From: Muribaculaceae bacterium
GTDB taxonomy: Bacteria; Bacteroidota; Bacteroidia; Bacteroidales; Muribaculaceae
Reading direction: 5' to 3'
Length of the DNA: 64,000 nucleotides
Assembly (NCBI GenBank): GCA_028689665.1
Contig: JAQVCR010000003.1
Location: 124,001 to 188,000, forward strand
Shown: one piece after another, positions 1-9,502 of the stretch
How positions within the stretch are numbered: position 1 is the stretch's first letter
Layout of the letters: each line of letters begins with the position of its first letter
Program-made: the position numbers and the translations under genes
Notes under the pieces: generated by a model
What the model saw: only the letters and a program-made list of their open reading frames with translations
Database searches by the model: none
Told to the model about the DNA's origin: nothing

Positions 1-510
1 TTTAATGACCTTAGACACGCCACCTTGAGTATATTTTAATCGAAGCTTTAATATCTTAGATGATCCTAGAGCGATAGGGTGTATTGATACTTTTAGTTTT
101 GTCCCAATTCTTTCATATTGAACATGAAACACAAGGTCGTTATAGTCGTAGTCGCCTGTTTTAGTATCTTCAAACATTACAGTCTGCCACAAGCTACTGT
201 ATGATGCATTGAGAGTACCTTCAGAGTAATCAATATTTATATCATCGGCACCTCTAGACGTAGAAGTCTTTGGTACTTTAATAGTAATAGGCTTGCTAGT
301 GCGTGCCAACACTTGACCATTATAAGAAACAGTAGTAATAAAACCGTCAACAACCGGAACCTTGTAGTCGGCTGTTGTAATCATTTTTTCAACCAATTCA
401 ACCTTTACAGGGTCGGTTTCAATGTCAGGATTAATCTCATTTTCTGTAACACACGAAGTTGAACAGAAAATTAATAAAGGTAAAGTTAAAAAATAGATTA
501 ATTTCTTCAT
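1..510 (-). CDS. Surface lipoprotein with LruC/DUF4842-like domain, partial (3' end beyond window)
   Basis: This open frame is absent from the ORF track because it runs off the left edge. Reading from ATG at 510, the first 170 residues are visible. They begin with a short hydrophobic signal ending in a lipobox (CSTSC, Cys about residue 20), so the product should be lipidated and exported. The motif TGDYDYNDLVFHV near residue 126 is characteristic of LruC/DUF4842 domain proteins of Bacteroidetes, whose function is unknown. It lies 58 bp downstream of the CpsB-like gene in the same orientation and may share its transcript. The signal peptide and motif are seen directly; a surface role is inferred. 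Confidence 0.7.
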   Translation of the reverse strand, partial: MKKLIYFLTLPLLIFCSTSCVTENEINPDIETDPVKVELVEKMITTADYKVPVVDGFITTVSYNGQVLARTSKPITIKVPKTSTSRGADDINIDYSEGTLNASYSSLWQTVMFEDTKTGDYDYNDLVFHVQYERIGTKLKVSIHPIALGSSKILKLRLKYTQGGVSKVIK

Positions 511-568
511 AAATAAAATATTTGTATATTCAATACTAAGTTTATGTTTGATTATTTAATGTATGTTG

Positions 569-1306
569 TTAAACGAAAGCTGTGTCATTTAAAATTTCAG
601 CTTTTGCGCTCAGTTTTTTATAATCTTTAGTAGTAATAAATTTTTGAATTTGTTCGAGATGAATGGTGTTGTGAATATCTGTACCAATAAAATCGACCAT
701 ATTATTCTCTAGTAGCCACCATGCTGTTTCTTTAACATCCTTCCCATAGTAGCCTGAAAAAGATAGGAGATTGACTTGTAAAAGCAAGTCGGAATCGTGA
801 AGCTCTTTGTATCTACTACGTTTCTGGATATAATATTTATATCTTTCGGGGTGAGCTAGAATTGGAATAAGACCTTTCATTTTTAATTCAAATACTAACT
901 CATCGAAGTTTAGTGCTTGCTGAATGAATGAATTTTCTATAAGTATAAAATTGTTAGGCAGTAATAAGAAGTCGTTAGCCTTAAATACCTTATTCTCAAA
1001 GAAATCGTCAAGACGATACTCGGCAGAGTACATAATGTCGATGTCAATATTTTCATTTTTTAGATTATCTTTGAGCCGATTAAAAGGAGCATCAAGAGTA
1101 GCTCTACTATTCTCAAATGTAGCTTCGGTAACATGCGGTGTGATTAGCATTCGCTTAATTCCTAATTGGTTGAGCGAACGTATAATAAATGTAGAAGTTT
1201 CTACGTTTTTCGACCCGTCATCAACCCCCGGAACCATGTGAGAATGGATATCGGTAGAGTAAAAAAGGGACTCTTGTACTTTGCTTTTTTTGAAAAAATC
1301 GAACAT
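569..1306 (-). CDS. CpsB/CapC (YwqE)-family PHP-type tyrosine-protein phosphatase
   Basis: The 245-residue product has the PHP-superfamily metal motif DIHSHMVPGVDDGS near residue 19, followed by ITPHV near residue 56, HPERY near residue 152 and a C-terminal GTDIHN. These are the metal-binding His/Asp clusters of the manganese-dependent CpsB/YwqE phosphatases. Family members dephosphorylate the tyrosine kinases that control capsule or exopolysaccharide chain length; the protein is expected to be cytoplasmic. Length is normal for the family. No capsule cluster is visible in the window, so its kinase partner must lie elsewhere. It is divergent from the carboxyltransferase gene at 1453. Confidence 0.88.
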   Translation of the reverse strand: MFDFFKKSKVQESLFYSTDIHSHMVPGVDDGSKNVETSTFIIRSLNQLGIKRMLITPHVTEATFENSRATLDAPFNRLKDNLKNENIDIDIMYSAEYRLDDFFENKVFKANDFLLLPNNFILIENSFIQQALNFDELVFELKMKGLIPILAHPERYKYYIQKRSRYKELHDSDLLLQVNLLSFSGYYGKDVKETAWWLLENNMVDFIGTDIHNTIHLEQIQKFITTKDYKKLSAKAEILNDTAFV

Positions 1307-1355
1307 TACAGAAAAATTTCATTATTTGCACTACAAAAATACAAAATAAATTTCT

Positions 1356-1390
1356 TATATTTGATAAAAGATGTACATTTGTCAAATATA
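1356..1390. promoter_or_regulatory. Divergent promoter region with 9-bp inverted repeat
   Basis: TATATTTGA (1356-1364) and TCAAATATA (1382-1390) form an exact inverted repeat. Each arm is also a TAnnTTTG -7 box, one for each of the divergent genes. A further plus-strand box TACATTTG lies at 1374-1381. For the minus-strand box, CAAA at 1409-1412 gives a -33 element at 18 bp spacing. Which boxes are used cannot be decided by eye. Confidence 0.45.
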
Positions 1391-1452
1391 ATTGTAACAA
1401 AAAAGATACAAACTAAGAATCAATATTGTAAATAACAAAAAACCTAAAATTT

Positions 1453-3318
1453 ATGAACCGGAAATTGAAAGTAAGAGACTTGACTATGCGCGATGGTCAA
1501 CAATCTTTATTTGCAACGCGAATGAAGCAGGAAAGTATTGACAAGTTATTGCCATATTATAAAAATGCTGGTTTTTACGCAATGGAAGTATGGGGTGGAG
1601 CAGTGCCCGATTCAGTTATGCGTTATTTGGGAGAATGTCCATGGAATAGATTAAAAACGATAAGTGATAAGATGGAAGGAAAGTCTTTACTTACAGCATT
1701 ATCGCGTGGACGAAATCTATTTGGATATGTGCCTTACCCTAATTCTGTTCTCGAAGGATTTTATAAAGAATCGATAAAGAACGGATTAAATGTTATGCGC
1801 ATCTTTGATGCACTTAACGACCTTGATAATGTAAAAGATTCGGTAAAATTAATTAACGAGATGGGTGGTATTGCCGATGGTGCTGTATGTTATACTGTCG
1901 ACCCAAAAGATGAAACACCAACAGAAAAAATAGGTTTTTTTGGTAAATTACTAGGAAAGAAGCCACAAGAACCAAAGAAAATATTTACCGACGATTACTT
2001 TATAGAGAAGGCAAAAGGATACGAAAATCTAGGTGCAAAAATAATAACAATAAAGGATATGGCAGGATTAATTAATCCTGCCAGAGTGGCATCACTTATG
2101 CCGAAATTGAAATCAGCCGTAAGCGTGCCAATAGATTTCCACACTCATTGCACTCCCGGATATGGACTTGCATCTGCATTGATGGCAATAATCCATGGCG
2201 TAGATATTCTAGATACTAATATTTGGTATTTTGGTGGTGGCTCGGCAGCACCGTCAATAGAGTTAGTGTATCTATTTGCAAAGAAACTCGGTGTAGAGGT
2301 AGATGTGAATATGGAAGCCGTAGGTAAAATACGCAATGAATTAAAAGAGATACGCAAAGACTTGAAAGACTTCGATCTAGGAAAGAGTTTCCCTATCGAT
2401 TTCGATCCATTGACCGACACACTTCCTGCAAACATAGATAATCTATTTGATGTAGCAATAAATGCGGCTAAATCGAATCAAGAACAAGCACTATTAGATG
2501 CATGCCATTCGATAGAAGATTATTTCAATTTCCCGAAGCCAAATCAAATAGTAAAGAATGCAGAAGTACCCGGAGGAATGTATTCTAATATGGTAGCTCA
2601 ATTAAAAGCATTGGGTTCAGAAGATGTATTAGAAGAAGCTATGGCATTAATACCAAAGGTAAGACGTGATGCCGGTCTTGTGCCATTAGTTACTCCGACA
2701 AGCCAGATTGTAGGTAGTCAAGCAGTATCGGTAGCTATAGATCGTAAAAAAGGGAATCCTGATTACACCAATGTATCTAATCAATTCATCTCACTAATAA
2801 AAGGTGAATATGGACGCACCCCGGTTGCAATAGCGCCCGAATTTAGAGAAAAAATCACAGGCGATGCAATGGAACATCCGTATGATGTTTCGACATATAA
2901 AGAGCCAGAGAATGTTACTCTGCCCGAATTTGATAATGTTAAGTTGGCTCAGACTAAGGAAGAATTTTTATTATTAGAATTGCTTCCAAGTGTAGCAACA
3001 GGATTTTTAAAGAAACGTAGAGAAGCTGAGTATGTAGCCAGTGGCAAATCAAAAGTAGAGGAATCGAAACCGGAAGTTAAAGAAGAACCAAAAGCCGAAG
3101 TTACCGGTGCTACAATTAAAGCTCCAATGGGAGGCAAAATTGTAGAAATAGACGTCAAACCGGGCGATACAGTAAAGGTTGGTACAAAACTATTGGTATA
3201 TGAAGCAATGAAAATGGAAAATGATATACTATCTGATAAAGCAGGAGTAATAAAACGCATTTTTGTTGTGGCAGATCAAGTGGTAGGTACAAACGACTTG
3301 TTGGTAGAATTTGAATAA
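1453..3318 (+). CDS. Biotin-dependent carboxyltransferase (oxaloacetate decarboxylase alpha / pyruvate carboxylase subunit B type)
   Basis: The 621-residue protein starts with an HMGL-like TIM-barrel carboxyltransferase domain (residues about 1-270) with the RDGQQSLFATR motif and the metal-binding DFHTHCTPG. A conserved carboxylase domain follows to about residue 490, then a charged Lys/Glu/Pro linker, and a C-terminal biotinyl domain carrying EAMKMEN with the biotin acceptor Lys at about 587. It should transfer carboxyl groups between biotin and pyruvate/oxaloacetate. No biotin carboxylase and no membrane beta/gamma decarboxylase subunit is nearby, so sequence alone does not separate a decarboxylase from a two-subunit pyruvate carboxylase. 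It is a single-gene unit followed by a strong terminator. Confidence 0.9.
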   Translation: MNRKLKVRDLTMRDGQQSLFATRMKQESIDKLLPYYKNAGFYAMEVWGGAVPDSVMRYLGECPWNRLKTISDKMEGKSLLTALSRGRNLFGYVPYPNSVLEGFYKESIKNGLNVMRIFDALNDLDNVKDSVKLINEMGGIADGAVCYTVDPKDETPTEKIGFFGKLLGKKPQEPKKIFTDDYFIEKAKGYENLGAKIITIKDMAGLINPARVASLMPKLKSAVSVPIDFHTHCTPGYGLASALMAIIHGVDILDTNIWYFGGGSAAPSIELVYLFAKKLGVEVDVNMEAVGKIRNELKEIRKDLKDFDLGKSFPIDFDPLTDTLPANIDNLFDVAINAAKSNQEQALLDACHSIEDYFNFPKPNQIVKNAEVPGGMYSNMVAQLKALGSEDVLEEAMALIPKVRRDAGLVPLVTPTSQIVGSQAVSVAIDRKKGNPDYTNVSNQFISLIKGEYGRTPVAIAPEFREKITGDAMEHPYDVSTYKEPENVTLPEFDNVKLAQTKEEFLLLELLPSVATGFLKKRREAEYVASGKSKVEESKPEVKEEPKAEVTGATIKAPMGGKIVEIDVKPGDTVKVGTKLLVYEAMKMENDILSDKAGVIKRIFVVADQVVGTNDLLVEFE

Positions 3319-3332
3319 ATACTATAAATAAT

Positions 3333-3373
3333 AAATGCGCCAATCTATCAATTTAGATTGGCGCATTTTTTTT
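3333..3373 (+). terminator. Rho-independent terminator of the carboxyltransferase gene
   Basis: A perfect 15-bp stem (AAATGCGCCAATCTA / TAGATTGGCGCATTT) with loop TCAATT is followed by a run of T, 14 bp after the stop codon. Confidence 0.93.
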
Positions 3374-3446
3374 GCATAAGTTAAATTATTTAAATTTATT
3401 ATTCAGATTTTAAATACAAAAAGGAGGTCGGTTTAATCTATTTGCT

Positions 3447-3454
3447 TATATTTG
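3447..3454 (+). promoter_or_regulatory. Putative -7 box for the PAS sensor kinase
   Basis: TATATTTG matches the Bacteroidetes -7 consensus and would give a leader of about 60 nt to the ATG at 3517. No TTTG is present at the usual -33 spacing. Confidence 0.4.
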
Positions 3455-3516
3455 TCTTGTTATTTGTTTTATGATAGATAACATATTTTTCAAATTAAGT
3501 AAGATTGTTATAATTG

Positions 3517-6500
3517 ATGAAGATACTTCACCACTGTATTATGCGTTCGATACCATTTCTAATTGCTTTTAGTTGGATTCTATTATCGAGTTGCCTGCCT
3601 GCTAATCAAATAAATTGCAGCGCAAACATTAATCTATTTACTGATTTGCTAGGGACACTAGCATATATATCGGCACTAGATTGTTCTAATTCGTTGAATC
3701 ATATATATATTATGATAGCTATATTGCTTAGTATAGTGTTAATATTTATTATTATATCTGTGCTTTTAAAAAGGAAAGTAGAGAAAACGGCGAAAGATTT
3801 GTTATGGCAGAAGGAACAACTTGCATTAGCAATCAAAGCCGGAGATGTAAAGGTATGGGGTTATGATGTAAAGCGTAATTTGTTATATAATATAGAGGGC
3901 AAATGTTTTCCCGAAACGTTTACAAAGATAGAAGACGTAATTAATTGTATTCACCCAGATTATTTACATTTATGGCAATCTAGGCGAGACTCAATACTAA
4001 GAGGAGAAGATCCAAAAGAGTCGACAGTAATATGTTATAAATTTACAGAATCTGAAAATTGGACATATATTGAAGAAAATTTATTTTTAGTAAGAAACAG
4101 TGATGGAGAAGTAGAACGAATAGTAGGGACACACAAAAATATTACACAAAAATATAAGGAGAAAGCTCGTAAAGAATACATGCTTGAGCAATATCAGAAA
4201 GTTCTTGATGCCTCGTCGGTAAAATTAGAAATTTATGATAATCAAGGCGTACTATTATCTCTAAGTAACGAAGATGAACATAAAAGTCTTATAAAATTAG
4301 CTGAGAATTTTAAAGATAATGATTTTGTAAATGAAGAAGTATTGCAAAACATAGCTCAAAACAAATCGATCGTCTTAACAAAAAAAATTCAAAATACTCA
4401 TAACGACGGAGTCTCTTATGATCTAGTTTTCGTAGAGATAGCCATATCCCCGATACTTAATGCTTCTGGTCAATTAGATAATATAGTCATTACACTTATC
4501 GACGTAACCGATAATATTTCTAAAACGAAGGAGTTAATCTCCCTCAATGAAGAAAAAGAAATAATGTTATCGAATATGCCCGATGGCTATGTAATGTTTA
4601 ATAATGCCGGAGAGCCGGAGTATGCAAACAATTCATTTTGTAAAATATTGGGGATCGATAATTTTGAAGAATTTAGAAATAGCAAAATCAATATTTTTGA
4701 TAGCGAATTTTTCGGGCCTGATATTTCAAAGTGTTGCAAAGAAAATATTAATATTCAAGTAAAAATAAGCGTAAATTTCGATAAAATAAAACCACTATTT
4801 AGCACAAGAACCGAAGGCGTAAGGCATTTTTTAGTACGTTGTTGTTCTATATTATCGACACAATCACAGGTGAAAGGATATATGCTTATAATTAATGATG
4901 AGACATCAGAAGTAAATCACTCAAAAGCTATTAAAGAAAGCCATCGAAAGACCGAGCTGGCAGTACAAGTAAGTGGCTTGATACAGTGGGATTTCACGTG
5001 TAGTAATGAGAAAGTATCATTAAATAAGCCAAATGGAGATTCTTATGATGTTGATATAGATTATATATTGTCAAAAATCTGTGATGAAGATATAGATAAA
5101 GTATTGCAAATAATAGCCCAATTAAGGCGAGGAGATAAATCTCCATTTAAAACGGAGGTAAGAGTACATTTAGACGATGACATAAACAAATACTATAGTG
5201 TTACAGGAACTCCATTAAAATTAGATTCGCAAGATAATGTGATGTCTTATACCGGATTTATAAGAGATAATACGCTATCCTACAATCTAACACAAGAACT
5301 GAAATCGCAGAATGAACTGAATCAATTAGTCTTAGACAATATGAGGTCGGGAATTGTTTTTCTCGATTTAGATGGAATTGTGTTGTGGGAAAATGTATCG
5401 GTCAAATTCCCATTAGAAGTAACCGGTGGTAAATTGTTGTTCGAGGTTGGCAAGCATTGTTGGGATTCTCACAGTGAGGCAAAAATACCGTGTGAAGATT
5501 GTTTAGTAAAAGCCGTAACAAGTGGACGATGCACATCGATGGACACAAAGAAGAAATTATTATCGGGTAGTACAATTGAAATAGTTGCCAATGCCGCATA
5601 TAATGATAATAAGGAATTAAAAGGCGTTGTATTGAGAGTAGATGACATATCAATAAGGACACGATTATATGATGAAGTAGAAACTGCAAGAAATGATGCA
5701 CAAATGGCTTTACAGCTACTTCAAGATATTGTAGAACGAATACCGGGATTGATATTTATAAAAGACGCAAACGATGATTTTAGGTATATACTAGGGAATA
5801 AGATGTTTGAACAATTTTGTGGATATGATGCTAAATATGCCATTGGAAAAACAGACTATGACCTATATGATAAAGATGAAGCAGACGAATATGTAAATGC
5901 CGATAAAAGAGTAATAGAATCGGGAGGTAACGTAGTTATAGATTCAGTAACAAATCTAGCAGATGGCTCGAAAGTGTATTGGCAGATAACAAAATCGGCA
6001 ATTCACACTGTCGATGGTCGTACTCTTATTGTAGCTTTAGGAGCCGACTTGACAAAAGAAAAAGAATATAGCAACAGTCTTAAAATAGCTAAAGAGAAAG
6101 CAGAGGAAGCCGATAAATTAAAATCGGCATTCCTAGCAAATATGAGTCATGAGATACGTACTCCATTAAATGCAATAGTAGGTTTCTCGGAATTGGTAAT
6201 AAATACAGAAGATGTAGAGGATCGTAAGGCATATTGTAAAATAATTGCAACAAATAATGAATTGTTATTACGTCTTATAAATGATATTCTCGACTTGTCA
6301 AAACTAGATGCAGGAACAGTTGAACTATGCCCGATAGAATTTGATTTACCAAGCTATATCAAAGAGCTAGAGGCAGTAGTGAGGGTGAGAATGAAAGATT
6401 CGCCCGTAAAATTAATGATAGACAACCCATATAAAGACTATATTGTTAGCCTAGATAGAAATAAACTCACTCAAATAATTATGAATTTTGTTACAAATTC

Positions 6501-6777
6501 AATTAAATACACACCGAGTGGTTACATAAAGGTTGGGTATAAGGAAAAAGATGGAGGAGTTCTATTCTATGTAGAAGATTCCGGCATTGGAATTGCCGAC
6601 AATAAAAAAGATAAGATTTTCCAGCGCTTTGAAAAATTAGACCAATTTGCGCAGGGTACAGGATTAGGGCTGTCGATATGTAAATCTTTAGCCGAATTGA
6701 ATGGAGGAAAGATAGGATTTGAATCAGAGCAAGGGAAAGGCTCGTATTTCTGGTTCTGGAAAAAGCGAGGTATCTAG
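3517..6777 (+). CDS. Multi-PAS membrane sensor histidine kinase
   Basis: The ORF track starts at a TTG (3514); the adjacent ATG at 3517 is the better start. The N-terminus has a hydrophobic segment (residues about 9-28) and a transmembrane helix near 65-88, then at least four PAS-like regions. One carries a Cys cluster (CWDS...IPCEDC near residue 650) seen in some redox or cofactor-binding PAS domains. A canonical HisKA box HEIRTPLNAIVGFSEL has the phospho-acceptor His at about 878, and a HATPase domain with N, DSGIGI and GTGLGL boxes reaches the C-terminus. There is no receiver domain, so it is a classical rather than hybrid kinase. No response regulator is adjacent; the downstream exporter operon has its own promoter. 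Its ligand is unknown. Confidence 0.88.
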   Translation: MKILHHCIMRSIPFLIAFSWILLSSCLPANQINCSANINLFTDLLGTLAYISALDCSNSLNHIYIMIAILLSIVLIFIIISVLLKRKVEKTAKDLLWQKEQLALAIKAGDVKVWGYDVKRNLLYNIEGKCFPETFTKIEDVINCIHPDYLHLWQSRRDSILRGEDPKESTVICYKFTESENWTYIEENLFLVRNSDGEVERIVGTHKNITQKYKEKARKEYMLEQYQKVLDASSVKLEIYDNQGVLLSLSNEDEHKSLIKLAENFKDNDFVNEEVLQNIAQNKSIVLTKKIQNTHNDGVSYDLVFVEIAISPILNASGQLDNIVITLIDVTDNISKTKELISLNEEKEIMLSNMPDGYVMFNNAGEPEYANNSFCKILGIDNFEEFRNSKINIFDSEFFGPDISKCCKENINIQVKISVNFDKIKPLFSTRTEGVRHFLVRCCSILSTQSQVKGYMLIINDETSEVNHSKAIKESHRKTELAVQVSGLIQWDFTCSNEKVSLNKPNGDSYDVDIDYILSKICDEDIDKVLQIIAQLRRGDKSPFKTEVRVHLDDDINKYYSVTGTPLKLDSQDNVMSYTGFIRDNTLSYNLTQELKSQNELNQLVLDNMRSGIVFLDLDGIVLWENVSVKFPLEVTGGKLLFEVGKHCWDSHSEAKIPCEDCLVKAVTSGRCTSMDTKKKLLSGSTIEIVANAAYNDNKELKGVVLRVDDISIRTRLYDEVETARNDAQMALQLLQDIVERIPGLIFIKDANDDFRYILGNKMFEQFCGYDAKYAIGKTDYDLYDKDEADEYVNADKRVIESGGNVVIDSVTNLADGSKVYWQITKSAIHTVDGRTLIVALGADLTKEKEYSNSLKIAKEKAEEADKLKSAFLANMSHEIRTPLNAIVGFSELVINTEDVEDRKAYCKIIATNNELLLRLINDILDLSKLDAGTVELCPIEFDLPSYIKELEAVVRVRMKDSPVKLMIDNPYKDYIVSLDRNKLTQIIMNFVTNSIKYTPSGYIKVGYKEKDGGVLFYVEDSGIGIADNKKDKIFQRFEKLDQFAQGTGLGLSICKSLAELNGGKIGFESEQGKGSYFWFWKKRGI

Positions 6778-6872
6778 ATTATACATAAATTAACACTACT
6801 ATCCTGATATAGGTGAATTTAGTGTTAAAATCGAGCGAATAAGGGGGTTTTGTGTATGTGTATCTAATTTGT

Positions 6873-6903
6873 TTTGTTTACAATATGATTGAATTTACTT
6901 TTG
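6873..6903 (+). promoter_or_regulatory. Promoter of the exporter/two-component operon
   Basis: TTTG at 6873-6876 and TACTTTTG at 6896-6903, spaced 19 bp, match the Bacteroidetes -33/-7 consensus. The predicted leader to the ATG at 6928 is about 20 nt. Confidence 0.8.
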
Positions 6904-6927
6904 TAAAAGAAATTTTATTGTAAAAGA

Positions 6928-8262
6928 ATGAATAATAAACAAGTAACTTTTAGTATTTTCTTCCTTTCTATATTTTTATTAGCAGCACTAAGAATGAATG
7001 GTGCTGAAACAAATGAAAATATATCTCCTACGACTTGGAGCTATCAAGAATGTCTTAACTATGCAATTGAGCATAATATAGATTTGCGAAGAGAATTACT
7101 TACTAGCGAAAGCAGTAAGGTGGATTTAGAAAAAGCAAAGGCTCAATGGCTTCCATCGTTAAATTTAGCGACGACACAAGGCTTTACAAATTATCCTAAA
7201 GATAATGGGAACTCCTATACAGGAACTTATGGACTTAACGCTTCTTGGACTATCTATGATGGTAATAGTAGGAATAATAATATAAAATCGAGTGAAATAC
7301 AGACTCGTATTAACGACTATAGTATAGAGTCGGTCAAAAACAATTTAGAGACACAGATATTAAGCTATTATCTTAAAATATTGTATTCTAAAGAGGCAAT
7401 AGAAATATCGAAACAGGCATTAGAGGTTAGCAAAATGCAGATGGAGCGAGCAGAGCAATTAATGAAGTCGGGGAAATTATCACGAGTAGATTTATCTCAA
7501 ATAGAATCGCAGTATCACACAGATAATTATAATTTAGTATCATCGCAAAGCAATTATTCAACTAATATAATGGAGCTTAAACAATTATTAATGTTAGGGC
7601 ATGATTATAATTTTGAATTAGATTCATTAAGTTTCTCAGAGCTATTAATTCTAGGTGATCTGCCATTAATCGGAGACGTATATAGTACAGCAATTTCCTG
7701 GTTGCCCACTTTTAAGAGCAGCACATTGCAACAAGAAATGAAAGATTATGATATTAAATCGGCAAAGGGAGGTTATTATCCAAGCATTTCACTAAATGCC
7801 GGTGTTGGTACATCAAATTCCACATCTAATAGCGGTAATTTTGGTAATCAGTTATACAAAGGATTAAATGAACAAATATCTGTAACATTCTCAGTACCGA
7901 TATTAGATAAAAAGACTAATAAGAGTGCCGTAGCAAAAGCTAATATAGAAAAATTAAATGCAGTACTTGAACATGAGAGTTTAGAGAATGAGCTATCAAA
8001 AACGATTGAATCAATATTTATTGAGGCAAGAAGCTCACAAGCTAAATATGTGTCAGGATTAGAGCAAGTTAAAAGTGCTCAGTTAACAAACGACTTAACG
8101 TCAGAGCAATTTAGATTAGGCTTAGTAAATACACTAGATTTGCTTACATCACATAATAATCTATTATCTGCTCAGCAAGAACTGCTACAGTCGAAATATA
8201 TGGCAATAATAAGTATAAAAATGATTGAATTTTATGAACATAAATCAATAACACTTCCATAA
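6928..8262 (+). CDS. TolC-family outer-membrane efflux protein
   Basis: The 444-residue product has a signal peptide (about residues 1-25) and the two-repeat outer-membrane efflux protein architecture: long Gln/Ser/Ala-rich helices separated by strand-forming segments such as GLNASWTIYDGNSR and ISVTFSVPILD. It would form the outer-membrane tunnel of the tripartite exporter encoded by the next three genes, which follow at gaps of 2 to 6 bp. Length fits the family. The substrate cannot be read from sequence. Confidence 0.92.
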   Translation: MNNKQVTFSIFFLSIFLLAALRMNGAETNENISPTTWSYQECLNYAIEHNIDLRRELLTSESSKVDLEKAKAQWLPSLNLATTQGFTNYPKDNGNSYTGTYGLNASWTIYDGNSRNNNIKSSEIQTRINDYSIESVKNNLETQILSYYLKILYSKEAIEISKQALEVSKMQMERAEQLMKSGKLSRVDLSQIESQYHTDNYNLVSSQSNYSTNIMELKQLLMLGHDYNFELDSLSFSELLILGDLPLIGDVYSTAISWLPTFKSSTLQQEMKDYDIKSAKGGYYPSISLNAGVGTSNSTSNSGNFGNQLYKGLNEQISVTFSVPILDKKTNKSAVAKANIEKLNAVLEHESLENELSKTIESIFIEARSSQAKYVSGLEQVKSAQLTNDLTSEQFRLGLVNTLDLLTSHNNLLSAQQELLQSKYMAIISIKMIEFYEHKSITLP

Positions 8263-8267
8263 TAACA

Positions 8268-9500
8268 ATGAGAATAAAAAAAGAAATAACTAATTATATA
8301 ATCTTAGGATTAATACTTCTTACCTCATATTCGTGTAATGAAGAAAAGAAGGTAATATTAGAAACAGTAAAAGTCGAACGTGGTGATGTCTGTGATATAG
8401 TTACTGCGACCGGCACATTGGAGTGTATTACAAAAGTAGATGTAGGTACACAAGTTACAGGCATAATATCAAAATTATATGTTGATTATAATTCAAAAGT
8501 AACAAAAGGTCAATTAATTGCAGAATTAGAAAAGACATTGTTAGAAAGTGAATATAATTCTGCGACATCGAATATGGAAAGTGCCAAGCTCACTTATGAA
8601 TATAATAAAAAGAATTATGAGCGAGACAATCAACTTCACGAAAAGCAATTGATAAGCGATTACGACTATGAGACATCTCGTAAAGATTATATGTTATCAA
8701 AGTCGGCGTATGATAAGAGCATCTCAGATCGTGTAAAAGCCGCAAAAAATTTGAATTACACTGAGATTTATTCACCGATAGATGGTATTGTGATTTCGAG
8801 AGAAGTAGAAGAAGGACAAACAGTGGTATCGAGTATGAATGTTGCAAATTTATATACCATTGCCGATTTGAGCAATATGCAAGTGGTTGCCGATGTTGAT
8901 GAAGCCGATATAGGTGCTGTTAAAGTAGGGCAAAATTCTACTTTTATGGTAGATGCTTTTCCTAACGATGTCTTTTCTGGTAAGGTTACACAAGTGCGGT
9001 TAAGTCCGACAACAACATCTAATGTGGTAACATATCAAGTGGTAGTTGAAGTACCGAATCCTGATTTAAAGTTAATTCCGGGACTTACAGCAAACATTAC
9101 AATAAATGTAAAAGAGAACAAGAATGTAATGTTGTTGCCATTAAAAACAATGCGATTTACGCCTCAAGAATTTGAAAATGCAGAAGATCTACCACAAGCA
9201 TCATCGCCTATTCCACAAAATCCGAATACGAACGAAGGCGACAGCCCAAAAGATCCGGCATTAGCAACTAGTACATCAAAACGTCTTATTTGGCTTGTCA
9301 GGGATAATAAATTAATAGCGACAGAGATAGAGCTAGGCGAAGAAAATGGTGTAAATTTTGAAGTTAAATCGGGGGTAAAAGAAGGTGATGTAGTAGCTCT
9401 TCAATATAGCACAGAGGAGAAGACTGAAACTAGCAGCGAGGCACAGGGAGCGAACAGCCCATTTATGCCAAAACCTCCCGGAGGGAATAATAAGAAATAA
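8268..9500 (+). CDS. HlyD/MacA-family periplasmic adaptor lipoprotein
   Basis: The 410-residue protein has a lipoprotein signal with lipobox TSYSC (Cys about 23), so it is probably anchored in the inner membrane by lipid. The membrane-fusion core follows: a barrel-sandwich strand VDVGTQVTGIISKLYVDYNSKV, a coiled-coil hairpin (about residues 90-160), the returning lipoyl half YSPIDGIVISREV, a beta-barrel domain, and a Pro/Asn-rich C-terminal tail. It bridges the permease to the TolC-like protein. It lies 5 bp after the TolC gene and 2 bp before the ATPase gene. Confidence 0.92.
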   Translation: MRIKKEITNYIILGLILLTSYSCNEEKKVILETVKVERGDVCDIVTATGTLECITKVDVGTQVTGIISKLYVDYNSKVTKGQLIAELEKTLLESEYNSATSNMESAKLTYEYNKKNYERDNQLHEKQLISDYDYETSRKDYMLSKSAYDKSISDRVKAAKNLNYTEIYSPIDGIVISREVEEGQTVVSSMNVANLYTIADLSNMQVVADVDEADIGAVKVGQNSTFMVDAFPNDVFSGKVTQVRLSPTTTSNVVTYQVVVEVPNPDLKLIPGLTANITINVKENKNVMLLPLKTMRFTPQEFENAEDLPQASSPIPQNPNTNEGDSPKDPALATSTSKRLIWLVRDNKLIATEIELGEENGVNFEVKSGVKEGDVVALQYSTEEKTETSSEAQGANSPFMPKPPGGNNKK

Positions 9501-9502
9501 TT

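Noticed and set aside
924-1241. Plus-strand ORF of 105 residues opposite the CpsB-like gene
   Set aside because: It is the complement of a clear protein-coding frame with PHP motifs and has no recognisable domain.
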